From the NCBI GenBank assembly GCA_018292915.2, contig JACVVK020000340.1, forward strand, positions 124,501 to 188,500: DNA of 64,000 nucleotides, read 5' to 3'. Position numbers and translations under genes: made by a program. Origin of the DNA: Batillaria attramentaria (Eukaryota > Mollusca > Gastropoda > Batillariidae). Below are positions 1-10,050 of this stretch, piece by piece (positions within the stretch are counted from its first letter, which is position 1; every line of letters begins with the position of its first letter). The notes beneath the pieces were generated by a model that was not told the DNA's origin, ran no database searches, and saw only the letters and a list, made by a program, of their open reading frames with translations.

Positions 1-309
1 GACAACCTACCAGTACTGCCCGAAGAGGCACCAAGAGACAACCTACCAGTACTGCCCCAAGAGGCACCAAGAGACAACCTACCAGTACTGCCCCAAGAGG
101 CACCAAGAGACAACCTACCAGTACTGCCCCAAGAGGCACCAAGAGACAACCTACCAGTACTGCCCCAAGAGGCACCAAGAGACGACCTGTCAGTACTGCC
201 CCAAGAGACGAAAATTTATCAGTACTGCCCAGTACCACACGCAACATACCGGTACCTAGTACTGCCCAAGACGAAAATGTACCAGTACTGCCCCAAAGAG
301 ACCCAAGAG
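1..309. repeat. 36-bp minisatellite abutting a coding exon's splice donor
   Basis: A 36-bp unit begins at 1, 37, 73, 109 and 145 almost unchanged, followed by a decayed unit at 181 and more divergent units to about 309. On the minus strand it forms the start of the intron after channel exon 319-474. Each good unit contains CAGTACTGGTAGGTTG on that strand, which differs by one base from the real exon-intron junction CAGTGCTG/GTAGGTTG at 327-312. The array therefore appears to have grown from the junction itself and carries repeated donor-like sites. Confidence 0.93.
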
Positions 310-318
310 TCAACCTAC

Positions 319-474
319 CAGCACTGTGAGGTAAGAAATCTTTGGTAGAGCCTGGTTGACAACGAACTTGAAGGCGATGCCGGTGAGGACTAGAGTGAAG
401 GACAGCTGCAGGCGGTTCTGGGGCAACGTGCGCTCTACGGCAAACGTGCACAGTGACAGGGAACAGATCAGCAC
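319..474 (-). CDS. Pentameric ligand-gated ion channel, exon with end of TM1, TM2 and start of TM3 (partial gene)
   Basis: This is the most 3' channel exon in the window and encodes 52 residues. The acceptor is TTTTGTGCAG/GTG and the donor is CTG/GTAGGT, both in phase 0. It begins with the end of TM1 (VLICSLSLCTFAVE). TM2 follows, containing RLQLSFTLVLTGIAFKFVV, and then the TM2-TM3 linker and start of TM3, NQALPKISYLTVL. In this superfamily TM2 lines the ion pore. The linker pattern LPxISYLT is typical of the invertebrate and prokaryote-like branch. The rest of TM3, the intracellular loop and TM4 must lie left of base 1. The downstream intron starts inside a minisatellite made of donor-like copies. 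Cation versus anion selectivity cannot be assigned with confidence from what is visible. Confidence 0.88.
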
Positions 475-539
475 CTGCACAAAAAGGAAAAGCACGTTCA
501 GTGTCGACTGCATGTAGAGGGAAAAGTAGAGGTGGGGAA

Positions 540-705
540 AGTTAGGGCGGGGGGGGGGGGGGGTTCATAGGTAGACCGTGAACTGGACACACGCCTTTAA
601 GGACTGTTCATATGTACATATGTACGTACAACGACGAACATCTGTTCAGGAAACAAGTGAAATAGACATAGACTTGTGTGAAACGAAATGAGCGAAAATT
701 GCCCG

Positions 706-782
<77 letters not shown>

Positions 783-840
783 GCACGCACGCACGCACGC
801 ACACACACTCACACATGCACGCACACGCACACGGCACGCA

Positions 841-904
<64 letters not shown>

Positions 905-907
905 AAG
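540..907. repeat. G tract and long (CA)n microsatellite in channel intron
   Basis: A G-run at 549-564 is followed by (CA)n from about 708 to 900, interrupted by (CGCA)n near 778-800 and by imperfect CGCA/CA at 815-845. It lies in the intron between channel exons 1171-1428 and 319-474. Open frames in it are repeat translations and not genes. Confidence 0.97.
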
Positions 908-1170
908 ACCACGATCTGCTGCCGGTGCAATTGTATGCTTCTAATATGTATCCCACAACTTCCAGATATACTGACCAACTGACAACAATAATTTTAGCTA
1001 TTGTAATGTATTCCCCCATCAAAAATTCTGAAAATGTCAGGAAAGGCAATCGCCTTCATGAGAAGTTTACACAATTAGACATGCGTTCAACATTCCTTGT
1101 TTTCATTAGAAAACAAACAACACGCAAACAAACAAACACACAAACAAACGCCCCTAGAGTACATCAGTAC

Positions 1171-1428
1171 CATGACGGCTAGAACGTTCCAGAGAAAGAA
1201 GCCAGCTCGCCGAAATGCGTACGTCCTGACTGTGATCATGGGGAACTTGTGTTTGATGGCCGAGAACTCGCGGGTCCGCACCTCAGGGATCATCTCCACG
1301 ATGTCCCGCACCTCCCACTCCTGCTCGTCCACGAACGTCAGCAGGTTCACGGAACTCAGCTCCGTGTCGTCCTCCAGAAGCTCTAAAGAGACGTCACTCA
1401 GCCGTGACGTGATGATGACCGACAGGTG
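1171..1428 (-). CDS. Pentameric ligand-gated ion channel, exon with C-terminal extracellular domain and TM1
   Basis: The exon encodes 86 residues (258 bp, phase 0 at both ends). The acceptor is ATGCTAG/CAC and the donor is ATG/GTACTG. It starts HLSVIITSRLSDV, which continues the FPFDVQ of the previous exon and supplies the second half of the region where the Cys-loop would be; the second cysteine position is Leu. FVDEQEWEVRDIVEMIPEV and KFPMITVRTYAFRR are the last extracellular beta strands, in the position of binding loop C. AGFFLWNVLAVM opens TM1, completed by the next exon. Joining the exons keeps one frame. The protein acts in the plasma membrane as one subunit of a pentamer (family knowledge); its ligand is unknown. 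Confidence 0.9.
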
Positions 1429-1644
1429 CTAGCATGTGGGAGAAAGCACAGGATGGTGAGTGACGGGTGTTGTGGGAGGGAATGCCAGTCTGCCTGCGCT
1501 ACATGTACCAATGATGGCCTAGTGTTGCCCAGGCTTACCAATGTAGAAGTTAGAAAAATTACTGAAATACAGTAGGAGAGGTGTTTGTATTTTTTGTTCT
1601 GTACTAATGCGAATGAGTCTTCACGTTAACCCGACTGTCAGGAA

Positions 1645-1740
1645 ACCAGATAACAACAACAAAGATTCAAAGATTTTATTTCCTTTGGCCCCTACTGGGG
1701 CATGGAGGAACAATATAAACACACAAGAAATGCAATTGAC
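1645..1740 (-). mobile_element. LINE 3'-tail-like fragment
   Basis: Holds a TTCAAAGATTTTATTTCC motif followed by GGCCCCTACTGGGGC, resembling the fragments at 2117, 2337 and 60961. The last of these is attached to a recognisable reverse-transcriptase C-terminus on the minus strand, which suggests all are 3' tails of related LINEs. Intronic. Confidence 0.45.
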
Positions 1741-1790
1741 AAGATGCAAACAACAATCACTGTGCGGGTCAATAAACAATAGCAACAGCA

Positions 1791-1800
1791 CACACACACA

Positions 1801-1880
<80 letters not shown>
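1791..1880. repeat. (CA)n/(CGCA)n microsatellite
   Basis: CA repeat with a central CGCA block (about 1800-1838), 25 bp inside the intron that follows channel exon 1905-2099. Confidence 0.97.
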
Positions 1881-1881
<1 letters not shown>

Positions 1882-1904
1882 ATACTCGAACAAAAAATAA
1901 TTAC

Positions 1905-2099
1905 CTGGACGTCAAAAGGGAAGTTTTGCAATTCGAGGTTCTCGGAAAAATCGGCCTTGACCCTGCGTTTCTCCAGCACGTACGCCTCGCCGCTGTCGGA
2001 CAGTTTGAGGTCATGCCACGCGGTCACCTTGGGGTCGTCCATGGCGTTCTCCAGCTGTAGCTGAGGGTTCCACAGGGAGTGCCACGATATGTCATCCAC
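1905..2099 (-). CDS. Pentameric ligand-gated ion channel, extracellular-domain exon with Cys-less loop
   Basis: The exon encodes 65 residues (195 bp, phase 0). The acceptor is ACTGGTCAG/GTG and the donor is CAG/GTAATT. It reads VDDISWHSLWNPQLQLENAM, the WxP region of the ligand-binding fold. It then gives KVTAWHDLKLSDSGEAYVLEKRRV and ends FSENLELQNFPFDVQ. FPFD is the hallmark at the tip of the Cys-loop. The position 14 residues before the expected second cysteine is Glu, and the expected second cysteine (first residues of the next exon) is Leu, so the disulfide cannot form. Cys-less members occur in bacteria and several invertebrate subfamilies (established knowledge). The first residue is Val (GTG), so this exon is internal and does not hold the start codon. 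Confidence 0.9.
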
Positions 2100-2109
2100 C
2101 TGACCAGTA

Positions 2110-2420
2110 ATTCGTTCAAATTCTAATTACTTTATTAATCCCAGAAGGGAAATTATAGGCCACCATAAAAAAATAACAATAAGACGTAATGATAACACCC
2201 AAAAAAAAAAAAAAACCAAAAAAAAACTTCCACTAACAGAAGCCTCAGTCACGCACACCTACGAAAAACTTAAACTTAAGACGTTTCATTTCATTCATGT
2301 CATGTATTGACCACAGAGAGACTGTGGGCACTGAGCCAAGGTCAAAGTCAGATTTATTTTCCGACCCTTTAGGGCCACTGGGGAAAAAAAAGGAAACAAG
2401 CATAATTATAAACATTACAA
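2110..2420 (-). mobile_element. Two LINE 3'-tail-like fragments in a channel intron
   Basis: The motifs TACTTTATTAATCCC (about 2128) and GTCAGATTTATTTTCC (about 2347) are each followed by a G/C-balanced stretch and A-rich DNA. They resemble 1660 and 60961. No coding part remains. Confidence 0.4.
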
Positions 2421-2770
2421 CCTCCTGTGGCATAATTCTGACATACACGTTAACGCTGCGCTCACAAAGGAACAGTACTAATACAAATACACAGATTTAC
2501 CAAACAGGTCATCCATTACAGACAATATTAACAACAGCGAGGACTGTGTGTCAGTTGTAATGAAGTTGTGACAGTCACTTTCCCATCACGTCAACGCGTT
2601 TCCCAGTTCTTTTAGTCCTCGTTCGATTTTTTTTTCACTGAGAGACCATCCGAGACTAAACATGATAACATATACAGCGTACATGCATGCGTGGTAACAA
2701 CAGTATTAACAACACACTGTAGAGTTCAATTCGTGGTAAGTTTGAAAAGCGGCGGAAAAAGAGTGTTTAT

Positions 2771-2857
<87 letters not shown>

Positions 2858-2926
2858 ACACGCACGCACGCACGCACGCACTCCCCCATCCCACTCTCTC
2901 TCTCTCTCTCTTTCTGTCGGTGTGCG

Positions 2927-2990
<64 letters not shown>

Positions 2991-3066
2991 GCACGTACCC
3001 CCCCCCCCCCCCTCTCTCTCTCTCTCCTCTCGCTCTCTCTCTCTCTTTCTCTCGGTCTCTTTCTCT

Positions 3067-3141
<75 letters not shown>

Positions 3142-3209
3142 GCACGTACCCCCCCCCCCTCTCTCTCTCCTCTCGCTCTCTCTCTCTCTTTCTCTCGGTC
3201 TCTTTCTCT

Positions 3210-3261
<52 letters not shown>

Positions 3262-3262
3262 G
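2771..3262. repeat. Compound CA/CT/C microsatellite, three tandem blocks
   Basis: Three near-identical blocks, each (CA)n then CTCACGCACG-like spacer, C-run and CT-rich section with CTCGGTCTCTTTCTCTCAAA, at about 2930-3068, 3069-3211 and 3212-3262. A longer (CA)n lies at 2773-2852. The blocks look like segmental duplications of a mixed microsatellite. AAAAAC-rich simple DNA follows to 3350. The whole lies in the intron between channel exons 3390-3515 and 1905-2099. Confidence 0.95.
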
Positions 3263-3389
3263 ACAAAAGCAAAAAAAGAAAAAAAACCAAAAAACAAAAA
3301 CAAAACAACAACAAAAACAAAAACAAAAACAAAAACGAACAACAAGAACTGCGACACAACCGAAAAATAAGCCACTGAGATCGACTCAC

Positions 3390-3515
3390 GCTGGTGACAT
3401 GGTCAAGCGCTGGCTCTCGCCACCTGGCCTGCACGAACACCTCGGCCCGGAACTGCTCCTTCAAGGTGTCGATCTCGCCGATCTTCAGGAACACGACCCG
3501 CACGAACACCTTGGG
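3390..3515 (-). CDS. Pentameric ligand-gated ion channel, N-terminal part of extracellular domain
   Basis: The exon encodes 42 residues (126 bp, phase 0). The acceptor is CCTGTGTCGCAG/CCC and the donor is ACCAGC/GTGAGT. It reads [20 protein letters not shown] then [20 protein letters not shown], the first beta strands of the ligand-binding domain of this channel superfamily. It continues directly into VDDISWHSLW of the next exon in the order and spacing expected for the family. GC-rich third positions match the other three exons. What precedes it is uncertain: the frame stays open upstream to an ATG at 3752, but a good acceptor sits exactly at the exon edge. Confidence 0.88.
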
Positions 3516-3752
3516 CTGCGACACAGGGGGGAGAGGGCAGTAAGCGCCTAGCCCGGAGTCCCACACAGCTTGGGCTGTGTCCGTTTCGCTACTCTCCTCT
3601 TCTTTACTGGAGGATAATACCAAACCTTGGCCTCGTCTTCTGTCTTTCCCCGTCCGCTCCGGCGAGTACGTCTCGGGTACGGCGGGCAGGGGCGGCACCA
3701 GAATGGTAACCTCAGTGGAGGTGTTTTCGCCCGGTAAATGACTCATCTGCAT
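3516..3752 (-). CDS. Possible N-terminal extension or first exon of the channel gene
   Basis: The reading frame of exon 3390-3515 stays open upstream to an ATG at 3750-3752 and would add MQMSHLPGENTSTEVTILVP followed by a charged, Ser/Glu-rich segment (KEEESSETDTAQ). There is no hydrophobic signal peptide, although family members normally need one to reach the membrane. An AG acceptor at 3516-3517 after CCCTGTGTC argues that at least the part nearest 3516 is intronic. It could be a first exon spliced from an internal donor, an unspliced extension, or chance. Function is unknown. Confidence 0.35.
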
Positions 3753-5355
3753 GACTTAGGCTGAGCGTCTGCTCTGTGTTTCACGCGCATTTTCTGATCA
3801 GCCGTCTGCTGATGCACACATTAAAACTGTTGTAGGAGCAATAGTGGGAGCAACACGACCTGTCAGTATGGCGTTGGCGACATGTCAGCATCTGGCCCCA
3901 TGCATCTGCATGTTCTGTCGCCCCGTAAAGGTTTTATGCAAGCTGCTGCCGTAAAAATAGTCAGATCTGAAGAGCTTTACCGGAACATATTACACACACA
4001 TGGTCAGAAATCAGGTCATATGTTGACACACGGCATGCAGTGATCACAGTAAAGCTTGAGCGGTTTCTGGTTTTACAACTCTCCTGACACTTTCAAACTG
4101 CAGTCCGTTGTTACTAAGGTTTATCACAAAATTACGGGAATATTTTGTTCTGTTGTTCTCTGCGTTCTCTGATCTTTTTAGTATTCAGAGGATGGCTTGT
4201 TTAACACCAAAGCACGGAGTCGATTTTACCAGAAAGTGTACTGCTGGCAAAGTATGCCACGTAATTTTCGCTGTCCATCTAGATACGTGATTCACGTTAG
4301 AACTCAGCTGGACGAACTGCCCTGAGGCCAATTCAGTGATGACACTGGTCAAGGCCCCGCGTGCACTTGGTTGAATAATTCACCTTTGGCCTCCACAGCA
4401 CATAGCCATCAATAATTGACCACGCCAAGTTAGCCCAGAACTCCAGACGTAACGATTATTGTCATGTGCGCTGCCCAACTTTGGACACTTGTCCTCTTAG
4501 CTAAAGGCAGGTCTCAGTACTGGTCTCAGTCAGCATTCGCACGATCGTGGTGAACATAATATTATCCAGCCAAATACTTTTCTGGAAAAAAGTCCCCCTT
4601 TTTTCCTGTTAAATACGACTGAGATATGATAGGAATACTCACGAAGCACTGACTTCAAGTCAAGATCTTCTTTCCTACTGACAGTCCGCCAACTTAATTG
4701 ACAGAAGCTTTCACTATTTAGACCTTGCACAAAACCTGGCCATAAATTCTAAAAACAAATTCCGACCACAGCTTCACAGCACTAAATCAGGAAATCACCC
4801 AAATTCTCGTCGTTTCGCAGATTCGGAAAGAAGCGCTAAGGTTTATGTATCACTATGAAGTTTTTCATGGATCACGCCTTACAAGCAAGCGAACAAAATA
4901 ATTGCGGCTGTCTACTCATACGATTCCAGTGCAGTGATCGAAAACGACGAATGAACGCAACTGTAGCGCGGCGCAGCACAGTCTAAAACGGTGGCTGGCC
5001 TACGATACTGTGGATACATGATCTGTTTGTCTGCACATTGTATACTGTCGTATGGCAACGAGTTATTGCGCTGTCATGCCAAGCCGGCATCCCATAATAG
5101 TAACCGTCACACGCTGAAGTCACCAGCCCCTGAGAACGCTGCATGAACACAAAAACATAAATGACCTCGACGATCGAACCTACAGATACAGTTTTGAGTG
5201 ATAAAAGATGCATGACCTGCTTTGTGCAGTGTCGCAACACTTGCTCTGATCTTGCTGTTGGCACTGACTCTATCGGCGGGTACACACGACCCTAGTACAT
5301 GTACTATGAACACATGAATCGGGCAACAGCGTATACGAAACGGAGGTCTGCTTCC
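3753..5355. other. Intergenic or intronic, no supported gene
   Basis: Ordinary mixed-composition DNA. A weak minus-strand exon candidate around 4640-4690 has a donor-like CTTC/GTGAGT, but the frame is short and unrecognised. No repeats of note. Confidence 0.5.
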
Positions 5356-5359
5356 TTGC

Positions 5360-5490
5360 TTGGGTGGCTGTTTGTGGGTTTAACGTCCTTTTCCGCCACA
5401 TAAGGGTGATATCAAAACGCGGGACAACAAAGGAAAGGATCAGCCGGGATTCGAACTCAAGTGTCTACCATCTCGATTATTCCGGGTTCT
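5360..5490 (-). mobile_element. tRNA-derived SINE, family A (decayed)
   Basis: Antisense copy of the SINE whose tail reads GTGGTGGAAAAGGACGTTAA. Here GGTTTAACGTCCTTTTCCGC precedes CACATAAGGGTGATATC and then GCCGGGATTCGAACTCAA, the reverse of a Pol III B box. The tRNA-like head is mutated beyond about 5470. Confidence 0.75.
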
Positions 5491-6464
5491 CGTAAAGTAA
5501 GTGGTTATTGTACGTGAAAATGAAGCTTGCACGTAGTACGCACCAGTTCTCTATGATCTCAGGCTGTCGAGAGACTTTCTAGATACATAATGAAATAAGT
5601 ACCTGTTGTTCTCGACGAGTGGAATAAGCACGTTTGATCAATATTTACACAACACTTCTAACCACACACAGCAAACAATGAGAGAAACATTTCGAAAAGG
5701 TCAGTAGATCGACGATCCACGGATTTCCATGCACTAATCGGCCTACTTCACTTCCTCCTAGTCTTATCGGAATTCCCAAACTGTGAGCTAAAAAATACCG
5801 ACGTGATAATTCTGTTTGCCGTTACTTCCCGGTTCACTTTTTGCAAACAAGTGGGACTCTCGGTTATTATCGATAAGATATCGATCTGTTTGATTACATG
5901 AGACCCCCAGAAGGCCGTAAAACGAAGTGTCAATAAATCAGATGGCGTGTTTTGTTTAAATGTTAAGTGTTTCATACACTGAGGTGGAACGCTGTTGCCT
6001 ACCACATGTCAGCTACCGTTCACATATATTATTTATTTGTTAGACGATGGATTTTTTTCCCGCAGGATCGTTACACAGCAGTTTTCATCTAATCTTGTGG
6101 AAATACTTGCTGCTTCGAATTCGATCCCGCATTGACAGAGTCCTAGTAACCACAGCAACGAGGTTAAAACCACAACAAATCTTCAATCTTTTCTTATCGG
6201 CAACGCATGGTAACCACGACGCTGATATGACACATTCGAAGCGAGATCGAGTGCTTGGTGGGCAAGCACTGAACAGGTTCCAATTTCGCGAGTCGGTGTA
6301 GCACCGTCCTATGCAGAATACTGAAACAGCAGCACTATCATTCTGTTATTGTCGTGATATCACAGTCAAGTGCAAATTGTTGCGTTCTGGAGAAAAGCTG
6401 TGAGACCCGCAAGAATCGATTGCAGTGAACTGACAGCGGAAGAGGACTCGACACTTCAGTATTA

Positions 6465-6555
6465 TCCCACGCCCGTTTATATCTTTACTGCTGACGTCTC
6501 AAAATCTTTGCGCACAATATGCAGTAATTCAACCCAGCTTTTTATTGTCTTGTAC

Positions 6556-6618
<63 letters not shown>

Positions 6619-7300
6619 TGGTTTATTTGGGTTGGGTTCCCCACATCCTGTGGATGGGCAGGATGCTGGGGTCCCCGCTCTCTTACTGCCATGGTCTCTG
6701 TTGCCTGCAGGGAGACAATGCGGGTTTTTTTTATTTTATCAGTCTTTATTTTCGCGGGTTGTTGCTGCCCCCCCCTCCCCCCCCCCCCGTTATATTGTAA
6801 AGCGCCTAGAGCCAGCCCCTGGGTTAGGCGCGTTAAAAATCTCCACTATTATTATTATTATTATTATGCTGGTTATTGTCATGTCAGCACAGTCACAGTG
6901 TGCTAATTGCTGTGAAGAAAGCTGTGAGACCCACAACAATTGATCAGATAGTCAGCACTGACTGACGAAGACTCAACAATTTCTGTTGGCCCGTCTCTCG
7001 GATATCACCCATACGTGGTGGAAAAGGACGTTAAACCTCAAAACACCCACCCATCCTAAGTATCAATTTCGCGCGTGCGTTGATATCTTCACTGCTGACG
7101 TCTCAATGCTTCACTGCTTTGTACACAACCTGTTGGTTATTATCGTGTCTTAACAGCCACTGCTGATTGCGCTAACTGCTTTGCTCAACAAGAAAGCAGT
7201 TACGCCCACAAGGCTCGATCGAATAGTCAGCAGAAGTCGACGGTTTAGCACCGTCGGTTGTCGCACGTGCGCGCAGATCTTCCCTGCTGGAGTCTCAAAA
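6465..7300. repeat. Three decayed tandem copies with GT microsatellite and LINE tail inserted
   Basis: The motif ATCTTTACTGCTGACGTCTC occurs at about 6481 and in variant form at about 7084 (TCTTCACTGCTGACGTCTCA) and 7276 (TCTTCCCTGCTGGAGTCTCA). Each is preceded or followed by related blocks such as AAAGCTGTGAGACCCRCAA at 6398 and 6920. (GT)n occupies 6558-6615. A block ending in TATTATTATT at 6850-6868, with TTGTAAAGCGCCTAGAGCC before it, resembles a LINE 3' tail. No gene. Confidence 0.6.
6990..7058 (+). mobile_element. SINE family A, 3' part only
   Basis: Contains GATATCACCCATACGTGGTG, AAAAGGACGTTAAACCTC and AAACACCCACCC, the conserved 3' end of family A. The tRNA-like head is missing. Confidence 0.75.
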
Positions 7301-8145
7301 ACCTTTCCGCGCTTGGTCTTTTAACAGCATATCACTACTGAAACGGCCACACCCTTCGCGAACACAGTTTGAAAATGTCGTCAGTTTTCCGGCCAACAGA
7401 AAGCTATTAAACGTCGATGACAGTGGTAAAAACCCATTCTGTGCGTTTACCTACCCATTTACATCCAGCTAGTAACTGTTTGGCTAAGTTCGAACACAGT
7501 CCGAGGTTTGGTTTACCCTGCACCTGCTTTGCTGGCCGTGTCACAAAGAGGGCAACCGGATGTTCAGGGTACGCTCACTATAGCTCGTTGCCAGGTAGTA
7601 ATAGTAACAACAGCCGCGTGGCAGCTGCCACACGAAGATAGGGTACCGGGAGTGTGAGGCAAGCGATGCCAGTGAGATACCCACAGAGTGTTCCAATCAA
7701 TACCCGGAACCCACCCTGTTTGAAGTGCAATTTTCTGGAGTCATTGTGTCCCTAGCGAGCACTCAGCCGCCGACGGCAACGTGAACTGCGTAGAACTGTT
7801 CCAGCTTTTGAAATGCCAGAGCGTAAGGTGAGCTTCAGTGTGAGCGATGGAACGTTTATTGACACTGAAACCGGAGAACGGCTGTCGCGAAGTTCCGGCA
7901 GCTGCAGTATCTATACCATCCGGTAGATAACATCGCGGAAGAGACAGGCCCAACGTGACATAATCATGATATTTGTTTCAGTTAACGGTGAAATGCGCAT
8001 CACAAAGTATGACACCTAGCTCAGAGACTGGGCATGTACACTGTTTTTGAACTGAAATCACAAAATAAAAGACCTAAATAAAAGATTCAACGTATACACT
8101 TTACTCCAACTGAAGACACATATCACTCAAATAATTTCAGATTTG
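7301..8145. other. No supported gene
   Basis: Mixed-composition DNA with short unsupported open frames on both strands. No recognised repeat. Confidence 0.5.
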
Positions 8146-8149
8146 CTTA

Positions 8150-8462
8150 CTACTGTATTATCCCTTTCTGGAAATTTGGGCTGCTTCCCCCGGGGGAAGC
8201 GCGTCGCCGCGGTGCAGCGCCACCCAATACCTATCATACATTTTTTACAATTTTGCTGGGGCTGCAATCAATTTTGCCGGATAACCCGGAGAGAACCCCC
8301 CGATGAGCAGCCCGGCAGCCAGGAAAAAACCGGTATCACATATCACAAGCTCGACTGGCCTGGGCTCGAACCCACGCTTCATTGCCATGATATTGGTGGC
8401 GGCCGTTCAATGGCGCAGCGACTAAATCCGACGCGCTACCTATTAGACCACCGCTCACCCCC
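8150..8462 (-). mobile_element. tRNA-derived SINE, family C
   Basis: On the minus strand the right end is tRNA-like: GAGCGGTGGTCTAATAGGTA has A-box character and GGGTTCGAGCCCAGG at about 8357-8371 is a B box. The body continues as GGGGGAAGCGCGTCGCCGCG and GTGCAGCGCCACCCAATACC (plus-strand reading). The same body recurs at 63105-63290 inside the GalNAc-T gene, so this is a family rather than a tRNA gene. Confidence 0.75.
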
Positions 8463-9071
8463 TTATTTGGCTGTTCAAGTATTATACGATAGTATTATAC
8501 GAAGTGACAGAACGCCAAATAAGCATCGTCAGGAATAAAAACAGAACCCTTGCCATGAGGCATCTTTCTTATCTGACTTCTTTAAAGAAATTTTGAACCG
8601 CTAGCGCTGAAAAAAAAAAAATGTGCCTCTCTTAACGGCCTGACGGTGGCCTCAGTTGTTAAATCGGTAAGAATGCTTGACAAAGAACCTCAAATATGTA
8701 CCCTTTGAATATCTGGAGGTTACGATTTTATTTTTTTTTAACAGATGGCTTTCGTACCGATTAGTCGATATTCCCATCCTGAGTCCGAGATCTGCCCCTT
8801 CGTACACAATCCGGAACGACATAGAGCTTGGAAGAGACTAACGTGGGTCTCCTGTCACTGCTGGAGTCCGGACTGCTTGCAAACGAGCATGAGTGATAGT
8901 TTTGACTGGACATACACAATGGCGTCCACTTGTAATGGTCAACGCAGAGTTTACTGGAGCGTGTTACGTTGCTGGGGGTCAGTTACGTACCGCTACGGCT
9001 CAGTGAAGCATGACCATTGAGCAGATGAGCAAATTTATCAGGGTGGATTATTTGAAGTCCAGATTTCAAAC
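8463..9071. other. No supported gene
   Basis: Unremarkable sequence with an A-run near 8610 and a T-run near 8733. Confidence 0.45.
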
Positions 9072-9151
<80 letters not shown>

Positions 9152-9215
9152 ACCTTTCTTGGGTTGGTGAGAGCCGGAGGATACCCTCCGTAAGATGAGG
9201 ACCCTGTGCTAAAAC
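9072..9215. repeat. (GT)n-(TTG)n tract fused to a dispersed repeat end
   Basis: (GT)n at 9073-9120 runs into (TTG)n at 9120-9150. The adjacent 9151-9212 (minus-strand CCTCCGGCTCTCACCAACCC) recurs at about 14240-14305, where it is likewise followed by CAACAACA and (CA)n. This looks like the 3' end of a retroposon with a CAA tail from which the microsatellite grew. Confidence 0.75.
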
Positions 9216-9442
9216 CCGGTTGGAGATCCACGGTGCCGGGACTGGCAGTACGATGCTTGGGTCGCTTCTTTCTGCTGCCTTGGACGGGCGCGGTTGGGAT
9301 GCCCGGGGTCTTCTGGAGCTGGTGTAGCGGCAAGGAGTCCATGCCGACGTTGAGAAGACGCGAGTCTCGTTCACTGACGATGCAGTCTACTGCCAGCCGC
9401 TCCTCGCTCAGCTGGAACTGAACGTGGTACGAATGCATCAGC
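9216..9442 (-). CDS. Candidate internal coding exon of unknown gene
   Basis: After a pyrimidine-rich acceptor (AACCAGCCCTTCCCAG/T) a GC3-rich open frame reads MHSYHVQFQLSEERLAVDCI, then VSERDSRLLNVGMDSLPLHQ and a basic low-complexity part (GSRKKRPKHRTASPGT). Codon use resembles the channel exons. The frame then enters a dispersed repeat end at about 9215, so either the true donor lies earlier or the repeat supplies the exon end (AAG/GTACAA near 9158). No family is recognised. It may belong to the same minus-strand gene as 12487-12621 or to an upstream part of the channel gene. Confidence 0.4.
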
Positions 9443-9465
9443 GTACTGGGAAGGGCTGGTTGTAA

Positions 9466-10050
9466 AATTCATTGTTACTTATTGTTGTAAAGATATGTCT
9501 TCCCGCCTATGATAATCGTACAGAAACGTGCTCCCTGAATCCCCGCCCCCCTCAACCTCTCCCCCACCCCTAACCAACAACAACAACAAAAACAACGACA
9601 AAAAAATCCTAATACTTTAGTACCAATTTCTGGGGGTTTTTTTAATTGTTGTTTGTTTGTTTGAGTGTTTGTTTGTTTGTGTCGGGGGGAGGAGGGGTCA
9701 CGTTTAGCAATTTGAGAGTACACATTTTAAACGCGCTTGTCGCACGGGTCTAAAGACAGAAAAATAGAAGCTAATTGGATTAAAGCTAACTGAACAGCGT
9801 ACTTTATAGGATTGTAAAATTAATTTTATTTATTCTTGTAAAGATACGTCTTCCTGCATAAAATAATTATCGTACAAAACGCAAAAAAAACCATACTAAC
9901 AGTTTAATACCAATTTCTGTTGCTTTTTTTTGGGGGGGGGGGGGAAGGGAGTGGGGAGCGGGGGGGGGCACGCTTATTAATCTGAGACAACACATTTTAC
10001 ACGCGCTCTTCTCGTAAAATTCACAGAAAGAACGATAGACGCTGATTGAA
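9466..10050. repeat. Tandem duplication of about 340 bp
   Basis: Block 9466-9780 recurs at 9808-10050. Shared pieces are TTGTAAAGATATGTCTTCC / TTGTAAAGATACGTCTTCC, ATAATCGTACA / AATTATCGTACA, CACATTTTAAACGCGC / CACATTTTACACGCGC and the AATAGAAGCTAATTG / CGATAGACGCTGATTG end. Interior simple sequence differs. No coding content. Confidence 0.75.

Noticed and set aside
1..309. CRISPR-like array
   Set aside because: Direct repeats are contiguous with no unique spacers, and the sequence is eukaryotic.
678..3551. Open frames rich in His-Thr or Cys-Val repeats
   Set aside because: They are direct translations of (CA)n, (GT)n and (CT)n tracts and appear in several frames at once.
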